DNA of 64,000 bases, taken from Erythrobacter longus. GTDB lineage: Bacteria > Pseudomonadota > Alphaproteobacteria > Sphingomonadales > Sphingomonadaceae. This document shows positions 58,416-64,000 of this stretch, one piece after another. The stretch spans positions 558,001 to 622,000 of the forward strand of contig NZ_JMIW01000001.1 of assembly GCF_000715015.1 (NCBI RefSeq), given 5' to 3'. Within the stretch, counting starts at the first letter, position 1, and each line of letters begins with the position of its first letter. Under the pieces are notes generated by a model that was given only the letters and a program-made list of their open reading frames with translations, ran no database searches and was not told where the DNA came from. The position numbers and the translations under genes are program-made.

Positions 58416-58853
58416 CTATGGCGCTTCGGGAGCATCAGTGGATGATTGCTGCTCGGCTTGCACCTCAACCATGACCCTGCCCAAATCTTCCATCCGGCGC
58501 GCAAATCCGCGCGCGCGAAGGCCGCAGGTCTGCTCAAGCTGGGTTGAATCGTTTTCGAGATATGCCGGGTAACGCTCTGCCAAAGCGACATTAATTGGCG
58601 TTCCGCGCTGCGCTTCATAACGGCCAAGGAAATAGGTCATCGCACTCACCAAACCCGTTTGCGCATCAGAGGTCATAACCCCATCATCAGACCCCAAAAG
58701 CCCGCCGATATATAGCGCGCAGTCCAGATCATCCTCTGGCGAAAAGCCTTGCCCAGATTGTTCTGTGTTTAGCGGCTCTTGGTTGTCCTGTGCCGAAACG
58801 GAAAGCCCGCTCGACATCAATGCGCCTGCGATGATCCCCCCAAGAATGCGCAT
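58416..58853 (-). CDS. Exported hypothetical protein coupled to dnaN
   Basis: A 145-aa protein with signal peptide ending LSVSAQD and an acidic mature chain with two Cys (DCALYI, EQTCGLR). Its ATG at 58851-58853 overlaps the dnaN stop (TAATG). Family not recognised. Confidence 0.7.
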   Translation of the reverse strand: MRILGGIIAGALMSSGLSVSAQDNQEPLNTEQSGQGFSPEDDLDCALYIGGLLGSDDGVMTSDAQTGLVSAMTYFLGRYEAQRGTPINVALAERYPAYLENDSTQLEQTCGLRARGFARRMEDLGRVMVEVQAEQQSSTDAPEAP

Positions 58854-59980
58854 TACACGCGCATCGGCATCAGCACATAAAGCGCTGGGCTCGCATCATC
58901 TTCGCGGATCAGTGTCGGAGCACCGGCATCAGCCAGATGAAGCTCAATTTCCTCTGAATCGAATTGCCCAAGAATGTCCTTCAAGTAGTTGGCGTTAAAG
59001 CCAATTTCGAAGCTATCACTGTTGTAGGTTGCCGCGAGCTCTTCGGCCGCATTACCGTTGTCTGGCGATGTGACGGACAAGGTCACCCGGTCTTTATCAA
59101 GCCCCATTTTCACCGCGCGAGTCTTCTCCGTTGCGATGGTGGCCACGCGGTCGACACCTTGGAAAAAGAGCTTGGGATCGACTTTCAAAAGCTTGTCGTT
59201 TCCGGTCGGAATAACACGGCTGTAATCGGGGAATGTTCCGTCGATCAGCTTGCTGGTCAGCACGACGCCGCCCTCGCCCGACAGAGTGAAGCGGATCTTG
59301 GAGGCTGAAAGGTCGACCATCACCGCGCCGTCCAGCGCCTCTTCAAGAAGCTTGCGCAGTTCGGCGACCGCTTTGCGCGGGATGATCACATCCGGCATCC
59401 CATCGGCGCCATCAGGCTGTGCAACGGTAAAGCGCGCCAGGCGGTGCCCGTCAGTCGCAGCCGCTTTTAACACGGGGCCGTCATCATCACTGACGTGCAG
59501 GAAAATGCCGTTCAGGTAGTACCGCGTTTCCTCGGTCGAGATCGCAAACCGGGTCGCGTCGATCATTTGCGCCAACGTGCGTGCAGGCAGTTCAAACGAG
59601 GTCGGCAGGTCGCCTTCGACGATCACAGGGAAGTCGTCGCGCGGCAAAGTCGGCAATTTGAACCGGCTGCGCCCGGCTTTCACCACCATCTGATTGTCAG
59701 AGGCATCAAGGCTGACCTGAGAACCATCGGGAAGTTTGCGAGCAATATCGAACAGAAGGTGCGCCGACACGGTGATTGCGCCCGGCGAATCCACCGAGGC
59801 CGCGCTCATCGTTTCGACCACCTGCAAATCGAGGTCGGTCGCCATCACCTTCACGTTGCCACCCTCGGCTGCTTCGATCAGCACGTTGGAGAGGATCGGA
59901 ATGGTGTTACGGCGCTCAACCACTGATTGAACATGGGAGAGACAACGCAGAAGCGTCGCGCGTTCGATCGTAGCCTTCAT
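58853..59980 (-). CDS. dnaN: DNA polymerase III sliding clamp beta subunit
   Basis: A 375-aa clamp with three repeated domains. MKATIERATLLRCLSHVQSVVERRNTIPIL at the start and the terminal YVLMPMRV are diagnostic of DnaN. Intact and standard length. Holds the replicase and many repair factors, including ligase, on DNA. Not next to dnaA here, as in many sphingomonads. Confidence 0.97.
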   Translation of the reverse strand: MKATIERATLLRCLSHVQSVVERRNTIPILSNVLIEAAEGGNVKVMATDLDLQVVETMSAASVDSPGAITVSAHLLFDIARKLPDGSQVSLDASDNQMVVKAGRSRFKLPTLPRDDFPVIVEGDLPTSFELPARTLAQMIDATRFAISTEETRYYLNGIFLHVSDDDGPVLKAAATDGHRLARFTVAQPDGADGMPDVIIPRKAVAELRKLLEEALDGAVMVDLSASKIRFTLSGEGGVVLTSKLIDGTFPDYSRVIPTGNDKLLKVDPKLFFQGVDRVATIATEKTRAVKMGLDKDRVTLSVTSPDNGNAAEELAATYNSDSFEIGFNANYLKDILGQFDSEEIELHLADAGAPTLIREDDASPALYVLMPMRV

Positions 59981-60018
59981 CAGCGTAACCTATCGTCTTC
60001 GTGTTTCTGGGCCTCACA

Positions 60019-60038
60019 AAAGGCGCGGAATCGCCTTT
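60019..60038 (-). terminator. Hairpin between fabG and dnaN
   Basis: AAAGGCG - ATTCCG - CGCCTTT on the minus strand, followed by TGTG. Perfect 7-bp stem. It could terminate the fabG transcript before the dnaN promoter. Confidence 0.55.
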
Positions 60039-60182
60039 AAAGAGCCTGAGTATCGAGAAAAACCTTAGCGTCACTGGCACTATGGGCAAGATTATAGCCG
60101 CTCTGGGGCAGATTCCCTTGGGGATAAGGGCGCGATGATTGCTCCATCATGGTCCAACGAGCCCATCAGAGCGCGATTGCGG

Positions 60183-60212
60183 CCCCATCAAAGCCCCATC
60201 AAAGCCCCATCA
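60183..60212. repeat. 11-bp tandem repeat at the fabG stop codon
   Basis: Two exact copies of CCCCATCAAAG (60183-60193, 60194-60204) and a third partial copy whose last bases form the fabG stop codon. Confidence 0.65.
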
Positions 60213-60971
60213 CAACATCGCCATGCCGCCGTTCACGTGAACGGTCTCACCGGTGATGTAACCCGCCTCACGGCTTGCAAGGAATGCGCAGGCAGAGCCG
60301 ATGTCGTCGCCCTCGCCCATTTTGCCCATGGGGATTTTGGCGTTGATTGTCTCGGTTTGCTTTTCGTCGAGCGCCGTTGTCATCGCCGTGCGGATGAAAC
60401 CGGGAGCGACACAGTTTGCGGTGATCCCGCGGCTTGCAACTTCCTGCGCAAAGCTTTTGGTCATGCCGGTAAGCCCTGCTTTGGCCGCGCAATAATTCAT
60501 CTGGCCCGGATTGCCGGTGTGGCCAACGACGCTTGTGATGTTGATGATCCGGCCAAAACGTCCCTTCATCATCGGGCGAGCAGATGCGCGCATCAGGCGG
60601 AAAGCAGCCTCAAGATTGACCGCGATAACGCTTTCCCAATCCTCATCCTTCATCCGCATCGCCAGACCATCACGCGTAATGCCGGCGTTGTTTACGAGGA
60701 TATCGATCCCTCCCAGCGTATCAAGCGTTGCAGGGATAAGCTCATCCACCTGGGTTTTATCAGACAGGTTGCAAGTGATCTCGACGTGATCGCCCGATTC
60801 TGGCGATCCGACTTCCGAGATCAACTGTTCGCGAAACGAGCGCAGCTTGTCTCCGTTGGAACCTGAAAGCGCCACACGTGCACCTTGTTTGGCAAGAGCG
60901 ATCGCAATCGCCGAACCGATTCCACCACTTGCGCCCGTCACCAGCGCGTTCATTCCATCCAATCGAAACAT
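60210..60971 (-). CDS. fabG: 3-oxoacyl-ACP reductase
   Basis: A 253-aa SDR of fatty acid elongation. Start ATG at 60969-60971 with GAGGAG seven bases upstream. TGASGGIG, NNAGITRDGLAMRMKDEDWESVI, catalytic Ser (ITSVVGHTGNPGQ) and YCAAKAGLTGM, and the ending YITGETVHVNGGMAML are diagnostic. Lies downstream of fabD on the same strand, with a beta-propeller and a GNAT gene between. Confidence 0.94.
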   Translation of the reverse strand: MFRLDGMNALVTGASGGIGSAIAIALAKQGARVALSGSNGDKLRSFREQLISEVGSPESGDHVEITCNLSDKTQVDELIPATLDTLGGIDILVNNAGITRDGLAMRMKDEDWESVIAVNLEAAFRLMRASARPMMKGRFGRIINITSVVGHTGNPGQMNYCAAKAGLTGMTKSFAQEVASRGITANCVAPGFIRTAMTTALDEKQTETINAKIPMGKMGEGDDIGSACAFLASREAGYITGETVHVNGGMAML

Positions 60972-60981
60972 TGTCGGCTCC

Positions 60982-61440
60982 TCACCAATCAAAATAATAA
61001 ATCACAGCGTCTTCGCGCTCGTGCTTGAAGCCCTGATAGAGACCATTCGCCGCATCATTATCCGGTTCAGTCCCCAACCAAATCTCTTCAATGCCTGCCT
61101 CATCTGCCCTGTCAAAAACAGCCTGCACAAGTCTGCGCGCTATCCCTTTGCGACGCCAATCGTCCCCTGTGCCGATCTCGTCAAGGAAGAGTTCGGTGGG
61201 TTTATCAGGATGATTGTGGATGACGGCCATCACCATGCCGACAACAAGGCCCTCGTGCAGGGCCAGGCACATCCAATTCACCGGTTGTGCCAAATAGGCA
61301 GAAAGCCGCTCGGGGTCTATCGCGTGATCGAACACTCCTGCGGCAGTATTGCCAAGCAGATGCGCGTTTTTAGAAGTTATCCAAACAGCTTCCAGCTCAC
61401 GGTGCAAAGCTGACCCTGCGGGCTTCCCGGATTCGGCCAT
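60982..61440 (-). CDS. GNAT acetyltransferase, aminoglycoside 3-N-acetyltransferase-like
   Basis: A 152-aa GNAT. Start ATG at 61438-61440 with GAGGGAG upstream. The acetyl-CoA site is RRKGIARRLV. The DEIGTGDDWRRKGI, EPDNDAANGLYQGF and terminal YYFDW pattern resembles the AAC(3)-I branch of the superfamily, but resistance is only a possibility. Overlaps the beta-propeller gene by 44 bp. Confidence 0.82.
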   Translation of the reverse strand: MAESGKPAGSALHRELEAVWITSKNAHLLGNTAAGVFDHAIDPERLSAYLAQPVNWMCLALHEGLVVGMVMAVIHNHPDKPTELFLDEIGTGDDWRRKGIARRLVQAVFDRADEAGIEEIWLGTEPDNDAANGLYQGFKHEREDAVIYYFDW

Positions 61441-63301
61441 CAGACATGTCTCCCTCGACAATCTCATAGCCCATCAGCGCAAAAATGCGATTTCCCATAA
61501 AGATCGGCCGCGCATTGCCATACCAATCGACGCAACTGGCGATGCAGGCATCATCCACCGCATCTTGGGTGCGTGCAGCCAATTCACCCGCTTTTGAAAG
61601 CTTCCGGTCGTCGCGGCGAAGGAAGGCAATCGCAGATCCGCTGCCAAGGAATTCTGCGCCATCGCGCTCCAACCGCCGGGTGACAGGCAATCCAAGCGTG
61701 CCCGACAGCCCCTCTGCGCTGCCCCGATCAGGTTTGAAGAAAAACGCCTGACTGCGGGTTTCGCCCTCACCTGCTGCTGCCAGCATATAAGTGTCCTCAA
61801 GCGACGCCTTGCTCGCCAGTTTAAGCGAGCTGAAACCCAATGCACCATCGCTCGATGGGCCGACCACGATGCCGTCTTTGCCCATTTTGTCGAACCGGGT
61901 GACGCCGTGCGGCATAGCGATTTCCTGCACATCGCTGCCATTTAGCGGCACGGCATAGACCATAGCGGTCTCGTCCTCGCGGCCATATCCACCTGCGGCA
62001 TAGAGCAGGTAATCCCCGACAAAGCGGTTGTGGAGCCGCCATCCTTCGGGCTCTGGCAATTTGCGATAGTGTTGGCGCACCAACATTCCATTGCCGCTTC
62101 CGAACGCGTCAAAAGGAACGCTTGCAAGCGAGACATTGCCCGCCGAAAACTCGCTTGCCCACATCCCATCACCATTGCCAACCTCACGCAAAGCCACGCG
62201 CAGAACGCCGCCGTCTGCATCCTCGGCAAAGGAGAACTGATCAATGGGCGAGCCCGCCACTTGAACAGAACCGGGGCGCGATCCGTCGAGGGGGATGCGG
62301 TACAATTGGCCCGGCGTGCTCGATGAGCCTGTCCGCCAACCACTGCGCGCAAGTCCCGTCCAGGCATAGACCGCCTCGCGCGAGACATAGAACGCATGGC
62401 TCCATGTGCCAGCAATGGCTGTCGCAGAGCAGTCGAACTCTGCGGCCGCCACATTACAGCGCGTGACCGTGTGAAGAACATTCACTTGGAAGCGCCCGCT
62501 GCGATAGGGCGCGGCCACAAGGAAATCTTCGGGCTTCACCAGCACTTCGCCCTCATCCACGCCGTCCTTGCGCATAGCGGGAAGCGAGGCGTCCAAATCG
62601 TACCAATTGGCATAAACCGGCGTGTAAAAAATCAGCTCATCACCGATCAGACGCGAGGCATAATTGGACGACGAATAGTAATCGCCAGAACGCATATAAT
62701 GCGTGTCGCGATACGTGAACTTGCCATCATCAGAGATGTCGAAGCGATTGATCTCAGTGCCAAAATCGCCGTAGGAATAACCGATCACGATCACCTGATT
62801 GCCGCGCACCAGCATTTCGTCATACCACGTGTTGCCGGGGTATTCCTTGCTAGGGGGAAAGGCGTTGGCGGTGTCGACGGGTTCAAGCGCGCCCCCGCCT
62901 GTGCGCACAGTGAAAAGCCGCCCTCGCCGCAGGACAACAAGGTAATCGCCAACGTTCTTGACGATGCCACCTTCATCGACGCCCGCTTCCTGCGTGTTGG
63001 TGATGCTTTCGTTTTGAGCGGCGACAGAATCTTCGCTTTCCGCTAACATTGCGGGCGCACTCGCTTCTGAAGCCATCCCTTCATACCGCCGCCGCCCGCG
63101 CTCTTCGAGGTCCCGCATTCGTTTTACGAAGGCTTTGAGCTCGTCCTCGCTGGCAAAGCCGCTCAGGCCTTGCGCATCGCTTGGTGTGCTCAGTTTCAGG
63201 TCACGCGGCGCATCGTCAGCCAAAGCCACAGTGCCAAGCGCAACCGCGCCGATGCTCGTGAAAGTCAGACAAAACGCGAGTGCAGAAGCCTTTTTCAGCA
63301 T
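61397..63301 (-). CDS. Secreted beta-propeller domain protein
   Basis: A 634-aa protein from the ATG at 63299-63301 (GGAGGGG five bases upstream), with a signal peptide ending TVALADD. Family PF09826 (beta-propeller): NESITNTQEAGVDEGGIVKNVGDYLVVLRRGRLFTVRTG is the diagnostic start, followed by repeated blade-like strands. Binding partner unknown. Located outside the cytoplasm. Confidence 0.88.
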   Translation of the reverse strand: MLKKASALAFCLTFTSIGAVALGTVALADDAPRDLKLSTPSDAQGLSGFASEDELKAFVKRMRDLEERGRRRYEGMASEASAPAMLAESEDSVAAQNESITNTQEAGVDEGGIVKNVGDYLVVLRRGRLFTVRTGGGALEPVDTANAFPPSKEYPGNTWYDEMLVRGNQVIVIGYSYGDFGTEINRFDISDDGKFTYRDTHYMRSGDYYSSSNYASRLIGDELIFYTPVYANWYDLDASLPAMRKDGVDEGEVLVKPEDFLVAAPYRSGRFQVNVLHTVTRCNVAAAEFDCSATAIAGTWSHAFYVSREAVYAWTGLARSGWRTGSSSTPGQLYRIPLDGSRPGSVQVAGSPIDQFSFAEDADGGVLRVALREVGNGDGMWASEFSAGNVSLASVPFDAFGSGNGMLVRQHYRKLPEPEGWRLHNRFVGDYLLYAAGGYGREDETAMVYAVPLNGSDVQEIAMPHGVTRFDKMGKDGIVVGPSSDGALGFSSLKLASKASLEDTYMLAAAGEGETRSQAFFFKPDRGSAEGLSGTLGLPVTRRLERDGAEFLGSGSAIAFLRRDDRKLSKAGELAARTQDAVDDACIASCVDWYGNARPIFMGNRIFALMGYEIVEGDMSDGRIREARRVSFAP

Positions 63302-63362
63302 GAAACCCCTCCTTGGCCCAAGTGGCAAGGATCATGCTGCATTTGCCCAGCTTAACGCAGGG

Positions 63363-64000
63363 TTACGCGTGGGTTTTGGCGAAGGTTTCGAGGTCTTCCA
63401 TAGTGATTAGGCTGGTGGTTTCAGCCTCGCCGGCAATTTTGCGGATCATGGGCGAGAGGACTTTGCCGCCAAGCTCGACGAAGTGCTCCACTCCATCTGC
63501 GTGCATCGCAGCAACGCTTTCGCGCCAACGCACACGGCCCGTCACTTGGCTGACAAGCAGGTCCTGCTCCTCAGCCGGATCGCTCACTTTGGCAGCGGTC
63601 ACATTGGCATAGAGCGGCAAAGCGAGCGCGCCCGGAGGTGTTTCGGCAAGCGCCTCTTTCATGCGGTCGGCCGCTGGCTGCATGAGCGAGCAATGGAATG
63701 GGGCAGAAACCGGCAGCAAAACGCCGCGCTTGATCCCGTGCTCTTTCACCAGCGAAACCGCACGCTCAATCGCTGCCTTGTGACCAGAGATCACGACTTG
63801 GCCCGGATCGTTGTCATTGGCGACTTCGCACACTTCGCCTTCAGCCGCCGCCTCGGCAAGTGCAGTCGCTTTGGCAATATCTGCACCCAGAAGCGCCGCC
63901 ATAGCGCCCACGCCTACCGGAACAGCGGCCTGCATCGCAGAGCCACGCAGTTTCAACAGACGCGCCGTGGTCGAAAGGTCAAACGCGCCCACTGCACACA
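63363..64000 (-). CDS. fabD: Malonyl-CoA:ACP transacylase, N-terminal part outside window
   Basis: The C-terminal 212 residues of FabD. The 5' end lies beyond the right edge. C-A-V-G-A-F-D-L-STTARLLKLRG follows the usual active-site Ser region (not seen here). The second active-site His is in LLPVSAPFHCSLM, and YANVTAAKV and VELGGKVLSPMIRK are typical. Loads malonyl groups onto acyl carrier protein for fatty acid synthesis. Confidence 0.92.
   Translation of the reverse strand, partial: CAVGAFDLSTTARLLKLRGSAMQAAVPVGVGAMAALLGADIAKATALAEAAAEGEVCEVANDNDPGQVVISGHKAAIERAVSLVKEHGIKRGVLLPVSAPFHCSLMQPAADRMKEALAETPPGALALPLYANVTAAKVSDPAEEQDLLVSQVTGRVRWRESVAAMHADGVEHFVELGGKVLSPMIRKIAGEAETTSLITMEDLETFAKTHA

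Overview
The window looks like a chromosomal segment from an alphaproteobacterium of the order Sphingomonadales, most likely an Erythrobacter-like member of the Erythrobacteraceae. This rests on moderately high GC, the style of the housekeeping proteins (guaB, sdhCDA, ligA, recN, bamD, lepA, dnaN, fabG, fabD), a class I PHA synthase, and dispersed GTCATCCTGAA-type intergenic palindromes. The assignment is from protein recognition, not from a search. No rRNA, tRNA, CRISPR array or transposase was found.

Layout. 1-5 kb holds two tandem serine hydrolases (the first cut by the window edge), a photolyase and a membrane hydrolase. 5-13.3 kb has an HSL-type esterase, rppH, a TPR protein, an RsmB-type methyltransferase, guaB, an M28 peptidase, a 3-hydroxybutyrate dehydrogenase and a YpfJ-type zinc peptidase. 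14-18 kb has a BlaI/BlaR1-like regulator pair divergent from a phytase-like/cyclophilin fusion, followed by a C13 (legumain-like) peptidase. 19.1-20.4 kb is a small accessory island (48-aa protein, ParD/ParE module, HEPN-like gene) lying where sdhB would normally follow sdhCDA. 23-28.6 kb holds an SDR, a subclass B3 metallo-beta-lactamase, prmA, a CinA-like protein, a glycine-rich peptide and ligA. ligA carries an in-frame repeat insertion with a 20-base homopolymer.

29-36 kb has an acyltransferase, recN, bamD, a TPR lipoprotein, a PEP-CTERM-like secreted protein behind a near-perfect sigma-54 promoter, and a 2OG-Fe(II) oxygenase. 36-39.2 kb has a molybdopterin oxidoreductase and an HTH-like protein. 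39.5-41.7 kb is a type II restriction-modification island, ending against a second, synonymously diverged copy of the 3' end of lepA. 42-48.6 kb holds lepA and two paralogous PAS-GGDEF-EAL-PilZ proteins, one with a degraded EAL domain. 48.8-51.5 kb holds phaC and phaZ. 51.5-58.9 kb carries catabolic genes (epoxide-hydrolase-like, GDPD, D-aminoacylase-like, SDR, DUF2855, GST). 58.8-64 kb has dnaN, fabG, a GNAT, a secreted beta-propeller and the C-terminal part of fabD.

How the parts connect: 3-hydroxybutyrate dehydrogenase, PhaC and PhaZ together cover PHA synthesis, mobilisation and use of the monomer. The features most worth following up are the repeat-invaded ligA, the lepA-tail scar beside the restriction-modification island, the sigma-54/activator-site arrangement upstream of the PEP-CTERM-like gene, paired BlaI boxes in a divergent promoter, and the repeats that supply stop codons to neighbouring genes.
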